The translations under genes and the position numbers were made by a program. Below, piece by piece: positions 21,062 through 33,000 of a DNA stretch of 64,000 bases. The stretch lies in contig NC_073305.1 of the NCBI RefSeq assembly GCF_027595985.1, forward strand, positions 87,600,626-87,664,625, given 5' to 3'. A model generated the notes under the pieces. It was not told the origin of the DNA, ran no database searches, and worked only from the letters and a program-made list of their open reading frames with translations. Source of the DNA: Sorex araneus. Lineage: Eukaryota; Chordata; Mammalia; Eulipotyphla; Soricidae. Within the stretch, counting starts at the first letter, position 1; each line of letters opens with the position of its first letter.

Positions 21062-22301
21062 AGTTTCTCTGGTGGCCCCAGGGGTATGACAGGGGGCGAG
21101 CGCCTACCTTGCTAGTTAGACACACACTCTCTTCTCGCCACACCTCCCCATACTGCCCAGGTGGCCCTGAGACTCTGGTTCTTGTCCTGTAACAGGTGGG
21201 GGTGTGTCGCCCTCAGACAGAGTGACAATGATGACAACAAGGGAATGGAAGGAAGGAAACCGTCAGTTCCTGTAAGTCCAGACCTCAGCTCCAGTGGGAA
21301 TCACACCTGAGTTTCCCTGAGAAAGAAGCCTCTCTCTCCACCTTATTCATCCACTGACTTCCTTGGGGTGCCAGGAGCTGGGTGACTCACTCACTGCTAA
21401 TTCTCTAGCTGGGTTTGACCAAACCTTAAAGTCTGGCCTCACAAAGTGTTAAAGGGCCAGAGTAAGACGGTTGGGGTGGTGGTGGGGGGAGGACTGAATT
21501 TAGTACACAATTGAGTTGGGAGGGAGGCAAACCAGCTAAGGGAGGGAGGTGGGTACTTTGGTGGTGGGTGTATGTGCATGAGAAACCAGCATTAGCAATA
21601 ATTGTAAAATCACAGCATCTCGATTTAAAAAAATGACACAAGAAAATAACATTTCAAGGCAAGCACCCTACCCGCTGTGCTATCGGTCCAGCCCCATTGT
21701 GTAGGTCCTTTTAAGTAAAAATTGGATTCTTTGCATTTCCTAACAAGTGAGATTGTTAAAAAAAAAAAAAAGTGGGAATTCCTAGTTGTTTTCTAGAGCC
21801 TTCTGGCTAATTTGGAACCTTTTGTGCTGTAAAATAAGATCAACATCCTGTATATTTTGGCTGTCTGTCGGGTTTATTTATTTCACCATCTGCTCAGATA
21901 TTGCCCGTTATCTCTTAAAACCCTGGGAGTCCAAGGCCCGGGGCAGAGTTGACAAACTTTCCCCACTGTCAGGGTGCCCAGGAATGTGCAGGAATGTTAA
22001 AAATGTAGAATGGGGGCAGCTAAAATGGATCGGGCTCCGTAGCTGGCAGGGGAAAGAGGCTTCTTTTTCCAAAAGCAGAGCCTCAGACCTCCTGCTCAGA
22101 CGCTGCTTTCCTCTCCCTAGGGAGTCCAGAGTCGGCAGAATGTCTAATGGCTTCAAGCCATGTCATCCTTACATAGTCAGCCCTAAGAAAGGGGCTTGTT
22201 GAAGAGCCTGGAAGATGACTGTAAGGGTTGGAGCACATGCTTCAATCCCCAGCACCAAATGGAACCCAGAGCACCTGGCCCCAAACTCAAACTCCCCAAA
22301 T

Positions 22302-22469
22302 TGGGGGAGCTAAAGAGATAGTATTGGGGATAAGGCACCTGCCTTGTATGTAGCCAACCACATTTTGATACCTGGCACTGCGTGTGGTCCCCTGAGCACC
22401 CCCAGAATTGATCCCTGAGCACAGAACCTCCTGATGTGGCCCAAATACAACACTGAAAAAAAAAAAACT
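22302..22469 (+). mobile_element. SOR-type SINE (right arm)
   Basis: Duplicate of 14142-14310; the A-run after it is one base shorter. Confidence 0.78.
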
Positions 22470-22493
22470 AAGGAAATCTTTGAATAAATTTTC

Positions 22494-22495
<2 letters not shown>

Positions 22496-22545
<50 letters not shown>
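22496..22545. repeat. (TA)n microsatellite (right arm)
   Basis: Longer allele-like version of 14336-14382. Confidence 0.96.
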
Positions 22546-22548
<3 letters not shown>

Positions 22549-22773
22549 TTACATTGGGGCACTTCCCAAGTGTTACTCAGGAAACCTAGTAGAGCCACAG
22601 CCAGCTCTACCAGGCCAACTGGGCTGGTGATTCAGTGCAGGGACAAAGGATGCATTGCTGCTAGGTTCTTACCAGTGCCCGGGAGGGATTGGATGGGACC
22701 TTGCTTGACTTACTACACCTCATCACCTGTGCTATGTTCCTGGCCTGCTTTGTTGGCTATATTTTTTTTGTTT

Positions 22774-22944
22774 TCGTTTGGGCTTAGGGCCATACCTTGC
22801 TGTGCTCAGCACTTACCCTTCTGGCTCTGCACTCAAGGATCATTCCTGGTGGACTCAGGGACTACAGGGGGTGTCAGGGATTGAACCAGGGTCAGTTATA
22901 TACCAGGCAATTACCTTATCTGCTATACTATCTCTCTGGTTTCT
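22774..22944 (-). mobile_element. SOR-type SINE (right arm)
   Basis: Duplicate of 14611-14781. Confidence 0.83.
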
Positions 22945-22961
22945 TCATGAATTTTATCTTT

Positions 22962-23110
22962 TTTAAAAAAAATTTATTGAATTACCATGAGATACAGTTA
23001 CAAAGCCTTCATGATTGAGTTTCAGTCATCCAAGAACACCCATCCCTCCACCAGTGCACATTTTCCACCACCAATGTCCTCCCCCACCAGTATCCCTCCC
23101 ACCATCATTG
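22962..23110 (-). mobile_element. L1-type 3' UTR fragment (right arm)
   Basis: Duplicate of 14798-14946. Confidence 0.78.
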
Positions 23111-23765
23111 GTTATATCTTAACCACAGTGTAACTTGGAGTTGTTTTGCAAAGCAAAAGCCAGTCTTGAAGGCAGCGTTAAGTGGAGCAGGGTTGTTTAA
23201 TTGTCCAAGTTCTATTTCAGAGTCAGAAATGGTATTTCCTGGTGCGTCTCTGTCCCCTGAGGATTTATTAATGTGGAGAGATCCTGGCCCCAAATTACTG
23301 TCCATTCTTCCCCACTGGTCGTGATCTTCATACAAGCAGCAAGAACAGTGCCCAATGTCAGCCACTACCCAAAAGAGGTTTAGTCCCTATGTGTTTACAC
23401 AGAACATTGATTTTTTTATAGAAGCTGTGACCAGGACCCACAATTGGCATGCTTAAGACAATTGTTCAGGAGCCTGAAGGAGAGCACAAGAGGTGAAACA
23501 TGTGTCTCTGGACTCCCCCCCCCCACCCCCGCCACCACAGCTGTCACATGGGGCTTAGCAAATGCTTTAAGAAGATGACCTTGAAAAAATTCAGGCCATT
23601 CTCAGAGTCCATGTAAACTTTCAAAAGTTAGAAAAAAATAAATGACCTTGCTATCTTAGAACTTGTCATGTATTTTAGGGTAGAGCTGGTAATCAAACCT
23701 GTAGCCTCACATATATATAAGGCAAATGCTCTTCCACGGAGCTACAGCAATCCAAGAAGTTGCTC

Positions 23766-23937
23766 AGGGCCTGAGAGATAGTACAGGAGTAAGGCCCTTG
23801 TCTTGCATGCAGCCTCCCTGGTTCAATTCCCAACACCACATACTGTCCTCGGAGCCTCATCAGGAGTGACCCCAGAGCTCTAGGCCAGGAGTGAACACTG
23901 CCAGGAGTGGTCCCCCAACCAAATCAACACAAAAACA
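23766..23937 (+). mobile_element. SOR-type SINE (right arm)
   Basis: Duplicate of 15606-15777, just downstream of the GSTA4 stop. Confidence 0.85.
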
Positions 23938-24018
23938 ATTGCTCTCAACAGATGGTTTTATATTGTATTTAATTAGGGGTTGCTGTTGATGATGCTATGA
24001 TGATCCTATGATGATGCA

Positions 24019-24024
24019 TTTATT
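24019..24024 (-). promoter_or_regulatory. Candidate GSTA4 poly(A) signal
   Basis: AATAAA on the minus strand about 105 nt after the stop codon. It is the first canonical hexamer downstream, so a short 3' UTR is possible, but cleavage further on cannot be excluded. The duplicate is at 15859-15864. Confidence 0.4.
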
Positions 24025-24128
24025 TTTTTTGCAGACATTTTACTTCTACAATCTACACTGCTCAGGTGGTGACGCATATTGACGAGGTGACCAAGTTGCT
24101 CCTCTTTGCGGTGCTCAGACCAGAAGCC

Positions 24129-24251
24129 TTAGAACTGCAGGACTTCCCTCACCACAGACACATAGCGGCTGTCTGGGGGCGGCTTCCTTTGACTCCCAGG
24201 CTGCAGGAACTTCTTAACGTTAGGGATGTTACTGATTCTGGTTTTAAACTT
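24129..24251 (-). other. GSTA4: GSTA4 exon 7 coding part (residues 183-222 and stop), copy contiguous with exons 2-5
   Basis: Acceptor CTTGTTTCAG, then [34 protein letters not shown] and ending REVLQF before a TAA at 24129-24131. Tyr212 lies in SRYV. The C-terminal helix is the alpha-class lid over the hydrophobic substrate pocket. Confidence 0.93.
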
Positions 24252-27200
24252 CTGAAACAAGAAACAGAAAACAGGGCCCTTAGCAGCAGTCAAAACCTTT
24301 AGGAAAATTAAAACTGGTCGCCAGAAAACAATTCTTAGACTGTGCACTTAAGGATTAATTAAGCTAATTCCTCCGTACATGTTTGCCAAATGTTTTAGGG
24401 AAAACTTACACAATTGCTGGTGTGTTTCAGAAGCATGAAGAAATTTTATTTAAAATACCTCAGAGGAGCTGGGAGTGTAGCTCCACAGAAGAGCAGTTGC
24501 CGTGCATGTGCGAAGCTTTCCCTGGCTTCCCTCTCAGCACCACAAAACAAGAACAACAATCCAACAACCGGAAAACTGTTATAATTAGAAGTGTAATATC
24601 AAAGACTCTAAGAGATGCATAGCCTTTGATCTATAAAGTCCGGTTCTAGAAATCCATTATCCGTGAATAATAAAGGTGTCGTACTATATATAATGATTAT
24701 CCAAAAACAGTCACAATAAGTCTCTCAATGAGAGACGTTATTGGTGCCCGCTCGAACAAATTGATGAGCAACGGGATGACAGTGATATGATATATAATAT
24801 TATATAAATATTATATGTTTATAATATATGAGCTTCTAAGAGTTTCCTGCCCACATGGGATGGCCTTGCAAGCTCCCCATGGTGTATTCATATGCTAAAT
24901 CCAGTAACAAGCTGGATCTCATTTCCCTGACCCTGAAAGAGCCTCCAGTGCTACATCATTGGGAGGGCTGAGTCGAGAGAGACTTCTAAGATCCTAGGGA
25001 AAGGACGAATGAAGAGGTTACTGAACCCACTCTAGAAATCAACGATTAACGGAATTTTGTGATCGTGATAATATTATATATTATTGTAATAATAAAGATA
25101 TCATTATAATAATAAAGGAGCGAAGTAAGAATTGCAAGGATGTAGAACAATGGAAAATAGGATATGAACTGTTTCCAGGAAAAGAAAACTGAGGTATAAC
25201 TTAAGGTGTATCCCTGCGAAGATCCAGCAATTCAAAGTGTTCTGTATAAGGGACAGAGAGATAGTGCAGGGGTTAAGGCATTTATGTGCCTTGCATATAG
25301 CCCACCCCAAGTCTATTCTCGGCATCACACATGGTGCTTAAAAGTGATTCCTGACTGTTGATCATAAACAAACATGCAAACAAAATGTATAAAAAGAAAA
25401 AACAAAGTCTTCTTCTTATTTGGCAAGAAACTAGTTCTAGAATTGTTTTGCAAAATAAAATAAAAAGTGTCCTGGAATAGAAAAGAATACATATGGTTTT
25501 CCATTTAGTGTTACAACAGGGAGAGGGGGGGAGAAACTAGTACTCAAATTTTCTTGTACCTGCGTGATAAAAAAGTCAGAAGTGTACAAAAGAAAACAAA
25601 TGCACAAATATAAACTAATCATAAAACAAAATAAAAGCAATTAAGGAATAGGACGGTGGCCCAGCACCTATACAGTCCCCTGAGCCTATCAGGAGTAATC
25701 TCTGAGCACAGTGCCAGAAAGAAGTTAGGTCTGAGCACCACTGGTGTGGCCAAAAAATAACCAAAAAGAAACAAAAACAAAATTTTTTTTAATTGAGTAT
25801 AATCTTAACTTGGGGAAAAAACATAAAATAAAATCCCAAAAAATCCATCTTGTTACATCTACATGGTTATTTTTCTTCCTTCATTGTTACAACAGTCTAA
25901 TGCAGCTATGTAAACTTCCATTCCTTTTGTCATAAGGAAACAATCTCAGGTGTTGGAGAGACAGTACTTGGTACTCGGTAAGGCACTTGCCTTATATGCT
26001 GTTGACCCAGATTCAATCTCCCATACCATATGTGGCCCCCCAGCCCTGCTAGGAGTCATCCCTGAGCACAGAGTCAGGAGTAAGACCTGAGCAGGGGGAC
26101 AGGAACTGGGGGGGGGGGCAGGGGGGAAGAGAGAGGGGGGGAGGGGAGGGAAAGGATAGGAAGGGGAGGAAAGGGAAGGGGAGGAGAGGGAAGGGAAGAG
26201 GAGGGCAGACAAATAAACCAATCTATTTTTAAAAATTTAATGTAGAAGTATGCTATTTATTCAGTCATTGATTAAGCTGATTGAATTGGGCATGAACTCC
26301 ACATTACTTTTTTAAAAAAAATTTTTAACCAATTTTTTTTTTTTGGGGGGGGTTACACCCGGCAATGCACAGGGGTTACTCCTGGCTCATGCACTCAGGA
26401 ATTACTCCTGGCGGTGCTCAGGGGACCATATGAGAGGCTGGGAATCAAACCCGGGTTGACTGTGTGCAAGGCAAATACCCTACCAGCTGTGCTATCACTC
26501 CAGCCCCTGACCAATCTATTTTTAAGCTACAAACACATACAGACACCTATGAAGCAAAAAGTTCCCGAAGAACTGAAAGAAGCAGGTAAGACCAGGCCAG
26601 TGTCAGTGATGGGCAGCACCATCTAGGGAGAAGTCCGGGCACTCAGGGGCCCCTGTGGAGAGCCCAGCATCTGGGAAGCTCTAGAAGACAGAGCTGTATC
26701 TGCAGCTAGGGATGGAAATCCCCCAGTCTGCTCAGCCCTGGGTCATCAGAAAAGATACTCAGAACACTTACAAAGGTAAGCATTCCTCGTTTGTGTGAGA
26801 AATCAAAATAACCAAATAATGGTTTAAACTTTCCTCCATGTTTCCAGGAAAATGGGAGTTTGGTTGGTCTGGTTTGTTTTGATTTAATTATAAGGGGCTG
26901 GAGAGAGAGAGAAGTGAAAGTCAATGTGTTTTTTATTCTGTTTTGTGGTACAAGACCCAGGGCCGTAGGAATGCAAAGCATGAATTCAACCACTGAACAA
27001 CATTCTAGGTCCTTAAAAATGATCTGCTTTTTTCCCTTTTTAACATATATTTCCGAACAGTCCTGAAAGTGTGAACAGCAGAAAACGATCAAGACGGAAT
27101 AAAGGAATGGGCCTTAAGACAGTCTTGTTAAACTTCTTTTGTGCTTGAGCTGGAAACATATTTTATTTCAGTCTGTGTGTCTATTGATTTATTCCTGGAC

Positions 27201-29878
27201 TTTGCATGGATGTTAATACACTACCTGTAGTAGAGGAAAATCAGAAAGGACAGATGCATCGAGTTCTTCCACCATCAATATAGCTTCAAACAACTGTATG
27301 TCTGCCCAACTGAATTTGTTGCCAACAAGAAAATCCTCTCCGTGATCTTTCAAGATCTGTTGAAAGAAAAATCATTTTAAAAATCAAATTAATGATTATC
27401 TTGCCTGACTAGATACTTAACAATCATGGAATCTTTTCCTTGATAATATTCAACAATGCTGGCAAGGACAGGAAGAAATTACTCTCTTATCCATTTCTGT
27501 ACGTGGACACAATCTTTGGAAAATTGTCAGTGATATCAAGACAATTTTGGGCGTGAGGTGCTAAACAGTCATTCCTGTGGTGAGCTTGAAACTGGTTCCC
27601 ACCAGCAGAGGAAGACAAAAAAATTAGCTAGATGCTGGCTACTAGACCCCAAGTAGAAGCCACCAAGGAGATGTCAGAAACACGGTCCTGAGCATTATTA
27701 CTATCCCGAGGAAATCAAACTACCATCCCGTGAGTTAAAAGATTCCTTGGATGCAGCTTTAAGTAGCAAAATAAGAATTTTCCCCACAATGGAGGGAGCT
27801 TGTCTTGCACTCGGTCGACCCGATCCAAGTTCAATTGCTGAAACCCCATACAGTCCCCCCTGCCCCACCAGGAGTGATTCCGTGATTCCTGAGCATAGAG
27901 CCAGGAGTAACCTCTGAGCATCACTGGGTGTGACTCAAGCAGCACACTGTAGTACGTAGCACTGTCATCCTGTTGTTCATCAATTTGCTCGAGCGGGCGC
28001 CAATAACGTCTTCATTGTGAGACGTGTTGTTACTGTTTTTGGCGTATCGAATACACCATGGGGAGCTTGCCAGGCTCTGCTGTGTGGGTGGGATATTCTC
28101 GGTAGCTTGCCAGGCTCTCCGAGAGGGATGGAGGAATTGAACCTGGGTCAGCTATGTGCAAGGCAAATGCCCTACCCGCTGTGCTATCACTCCAGTCAAA
28201 ATTTGTTTTTGTTTTTTTTTTTGGGGGGGTCACACCCAGCGGTGCTCAGGGGTTACTCCTGGCTTTGCACTCAGGAATTACTCCTGGAAGTGCTCAGGGG
28301 ACCATATGGGATGCTGGGAATCGAACCCGGGTCGGCCGCGTGCAAGGCAAACGCCCTACCTGATGTGCTATCGCTCCAGCCCCCAGTCAAAATTTGTTTT
28401 GTGTGACCCAAAACAAAAATAAATATCACTCAACATATAAAAAATAAGGAAAGAATTAGAGGAGTTCTCAAATTCTCAAATTATTGAGAGAAACACAGTG
28501 ATTAATGAATAGTGTTAAGAAAAAAGTGTCTATCTTCCAAATGATTCTGAGAAAAATTAGGAGTAAAGATAATCGATTAATCTAACAGTACGTAGAAATG
28601 AAATGGGGAGCTGAAAAGAAAGAAAGGTGGGTTTGCAAATGTAAAGCAATAAGAGCAAACAAAACTAAAATAAATATATTAATCATAATAAAATATATGT
28701 AAGGATAATTTTAGAATGTAAAGTTGATTTTAAATGCAAGGTGTAGAATAGCTAAATAGAATGGTAGTGAGCACACAAAAATATTATAAGATCTACTTCA
28801 GTTAAAAATTTTTAAACCACACAAAATGAGGTCTCTATTTTTAAAAACAGACTTTGCTTCAAATTCCTGGCAGCAGTTGCCTCTGGAAAAGAGGAAAGGA
28901 AAAAATGTAATATTTGGTTATAGTCCAAAGGTGACTTCATCCATCAGTATAAATTTGTTTTAACGAGAAAGAAAAAGTCCCAAAGCAGGAAAATTAAAGA
29001 AAAAAATACTAGCAAGAAAACAATTGACATTTGTTAATAGTCTGCTTTTGAAAATATTTTAAATGAATGAATTAACAGTATATTTACAATTATCTAAATA
29101 TGTGAAGATAAAATTATACTGAAAAGACTGAAAGGGAATACATAAAATAACTAATATTTGTATTTTTTGGGTGAGGATGTCACCACCTTTTAAATAATAT
29201 GAACGTCTATTTTCTACAAAATAGTTGCTAAAAACCATAATGCTCAAAAGTGGAGAGTGAGTAAGAGGGTAATTGTCTGCCTTAGAGGCAGGGGGAGGGA
29301 TGTATACTAGGGACATTGGTGGTGGAAAATGTACACTGGTGGAGGGATGAGTGTTCGATCATTGCATGACTGAAACTCAAACATGAAAGCTTTGTAACTA
29401 TATCTCATGGTGATTCAATTTAAAAAAAAATAGTCACTAAGGAGCCAGAGAAATAGTTCTGGGGTTAAGGCACTTGCCTTGTACATATTGACTCAGGTTA
29501 GATCTCTGGCACCCCATGTAATCCCTGACCGAAGCCAGGTGTGACCACAAAACAAATTGTTAAAGCTTATTTCTTGTTTTCAAATATAAAATTAAATCTT
29601 TAACTGCAAGATTTGAACCTATGCAATTTTACAATGCAGCATTAAGTCAATGCATCAAAGAAAATATTTTTTTTAATATAGTATAATCAGTTTGGTTATC
29701 TGGGTACATAAAAGAATCTAATCAGGGTCTTCCTTCCTTCCTTCCTTCCTTCCTTCCTTCCTTCCTTCCTTCCTTCCTTCCTTCCTTCCTTCCTTCCTTC
29801 CTCCCTCCCTCCCTCCCTCCCTCCCTCCCTCCTCCCTCCCTTCCTTCTTTCTTTCTTTCTTCCTTCCTTCCTTCCTTC

Positions 29879-29921
<43 letters not shown>

Positions 29922-29922
29922 T

Positions 29923-29966
<44 letters not shown>

Positions 29967-30005
29967 TCCCTTTCTTTCTTCCTTCCTTCCTTTCTTTCTT
30001 TCTTT

Positions 30006-30073
<68 letters not shown>

Positions 30074-33000
30074 TCCCTTTCTTTCTTCCTTCCTTCCGTC
30101 ACACAGAGAATAATTCTATTCCAAAGCTGCAGAAAGAATATCGCTTATTTCATTTCAAAAGCCTATAGCTCTTTATAATAGAGTGCTATTATGAAGCACT
30201 AAAAAGTAGAAATACTGGGCCACTAAAATAGAACACTAAACTTGTATCTCTGATCTGTCAGGTGACATATAACAGAAATATTCTCTTTAAATTTAACACA
30301 AGGAAATTTGTGAATTTACATCTAAGATAATTTAAATTAGTTAGCACATCCTTGATGAGTAGAAGTGACATAGCCCTGAGCAATGAGTAGGCTCAAGAAT
30401 ATTAACATCTATTTACTTCTGGAAGAGTAAGTAGGATGTGAATGAATTAGACAGTTTCACTGTGTCAAAGGATTCTCTGGAGATATGCTAGATATGTTAT
30501 TTTAAAAAATCCAATGCCACCTGATAGGTAACACAGGAATTAGGCACCGCCTTACATGCGATTGATCTGGGTTTGATCTCCCAGAACCTTCAGAGCATCT
30601 CCAGGAGTAATCCCTAAGCAGAGTCAAGAATAAGCCCTGAGCACAGCTGGGTATGGCCCCCAAACAAAACAAAAACAACTCCAACCAAAAAAAGAAAAAA
30701 CTTCTAATTAAAAAAAAAATTCAACCACAAGTTAAATATAATAGTTCAACAACTGAGTGTTCTGAGTAATCCAACCTCTAATTCATGAAGAATGGCGAGG
30801 CCAAAATGCATCAACCGGAGTGTTAGGCTTCACTGCTGGGCATGAATGTCTAAGAATGTGAACCCCAGGGGAGAAAGGGACTCTCCTTCACTGCTGGTGG
30901 GAATGCCGACTGGTTCAGCCCTTATGGAAAACAATATGGACGATTCTCAAAAAGTTAGAAATTGAGCTCCCATTTGACCCAGCAATACCACTCCTGGGAA
31001 TATATCCCGGAGAGGCAAAAAGGTATAGTAGAGATGACATCTGCATTTCCATGTTCATTGCCGCTCTGTTCACAATAGCCACAATATGGAAAAAACCAGA
31101 GTGCCCGAAAACAGATGATTGGCTAAAGAAACTCTGGTATATTTACACAATGGAATACTATGTAGCTGTCAGGAAACATGAAGTCATGAAATTTGCATAC
31201 AAGTGGATCAACATGGAAAGTATCATGTTGAGTGAAATGAGTCAGAAAGAAAGAGACAGACATAGAAAGATTGCACTCATATGTGGAATATAATGTAACT
31301 GAGAAGTACAAGTTGGCAACGATGCAACTTCTGGCAGATATCTCTCTGGACTTAGTTACTAAAATACTAAATTACAGAAACCCAAAACTGAGAGGCCGCT
31401 AAGTGTGGTCATTCGACCTCACACTTCTTCATCCTCAGCAATGGAAAACAAATTACCTAATGCTTCCTTTTCAGCAGGTCTGACTTTAGGGGAGAGACTC
31501 TCCAAACAATAATAGTGAGTTTTGTTGAAATATTGTATGCAATCAAAGTGAAAGTAAAGTGAAATTTATTAGTTACACAGGCGGGGGGGGGGCTTAGGGT
31601 GGGGGGGCTAGGGGCGTGGGGGTGTTTGGGGTGTGAGGGGGCGGGGTGGAGCTATACTGGGATTCTTGGTGGTGGAATATGAGCACTGGTGAAGGGATGG
31701 GTATTCGAGCATTGTATAACTGAGATTTAAACCTGAAAACTTTGTAACTTTGTAACTTTCCACAATAAAAAATTAAAAAAAAAAAAAAAAAAAAAGAATG
31801 TGAACCCCAGGACCTGTCAAGCAAGGATCACAGTGATGGATTTACCGAGCAGTCTCTCCTGACTGCCTCTGTCTGCTTATCCTAGACAGTCCTACAAATG
31901 TTATCCTTCTCCAGAAGTATCATAATTTGAAAGACTCAGAAAGTATGAAAATAACCAGAGCTCTTGAAGAAATGGCTGACGATAGACGTAGAGATGGAAG
32001 TACATATACAATATATATACAAGGTTTTAACCTGGCTGTCCTGTCCTGTCACATAGTGAGGAAGCTGCAAAGAGAGTTAAGGAGTCAGAAATAAATGGCG
32101 ACATACCATGGGTATGTCTGAGAACAGGGGTGATGGCCTTTAGAGGCAGGAGCCCTTGTTTGACTAGAGCCTATGTTTGGCATGGTCCCTGAGCGCTGAT
32201 GGGTGTGGTTCCCTCCAAAACATTTTTAAGCTATGTTAGTAAATTTTGGAAGTCATTTTTATTATGCTAAGAGTTAATAATTAATCATTATAATTATCAT
32301 AAGGGTTCATAAAGAATAAATTATCTCACATAATTAATTCACTGGCCTTCTTTGAAGATGTTAGATAGCTAATTAATTTTGAAAATTGATGAATTAAAAG
32401 AAAGAACTCAGTATTATCCTTCATTCCTACATAACCAGAGTAACCTCAAACATATCCTGCTGGGGAGATTTATTTCATAGAAAGTATTCTAGCTAATCAA
32501 TGAAAAGAGACTGCCAAGATTGGGATGTCAACATTTTGCATTCACTAATAAATCAAAGGTCTAAACATTGTCATCGATCACAATAACATACAAGAATATT
32601 GAAATGTGAATTACACACCATACACACACACACACACACACACATACACGACAACTGAACAATATGCACTTTACTTCCTTAATGATGTACTTGGCATCAC
32701 CAATAAAGTCTGGTCAAAATAATCAAACCCAAAACTGGTCAAGCTTTAAATTCTAAATTCCAGTCGAAGGAAAATCTTGGAACTAGAGAAGGATATTGCA
32801 ATTAGTGAAATCTAGACTGTGAAAATCTCAACAAGCGTGAACGCAAATAAGCGAGAGAGTACAGTGGGTAGGGCGCTTGCCTTGCATGCGTCTGGTTGTG
32901 CTGGCTCGAGCTGCGTATGAACAGAGAGACAGCTCAGGATAAGACAGTGAATTTATTAGAAGCTCAGCGCTGAGGACCCCAGGTCAAAAGAGAGAGACTT

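Larger units (their letters stand above)
20796..28942. repeat. Right arm of near-identical 8.15-kb doubled segment
   Basis: Second copy of 12635-20782. It continues without break into the rest of GSTA4, whereas the left arm continues into the 3' flank, so together they reconstruct one locus. All interspersed repeats of the left arm recur here at the expected offset. Confidence 0.97.

Noticed and set aside
12635-28942. A genuine recent tandem duplication creating a second GSTA4 3' end
   Set aside because: Both breakpoints coincide with the N block and there is no sequence junction to inspect; contig overlap explains everything. Not formally excluded.
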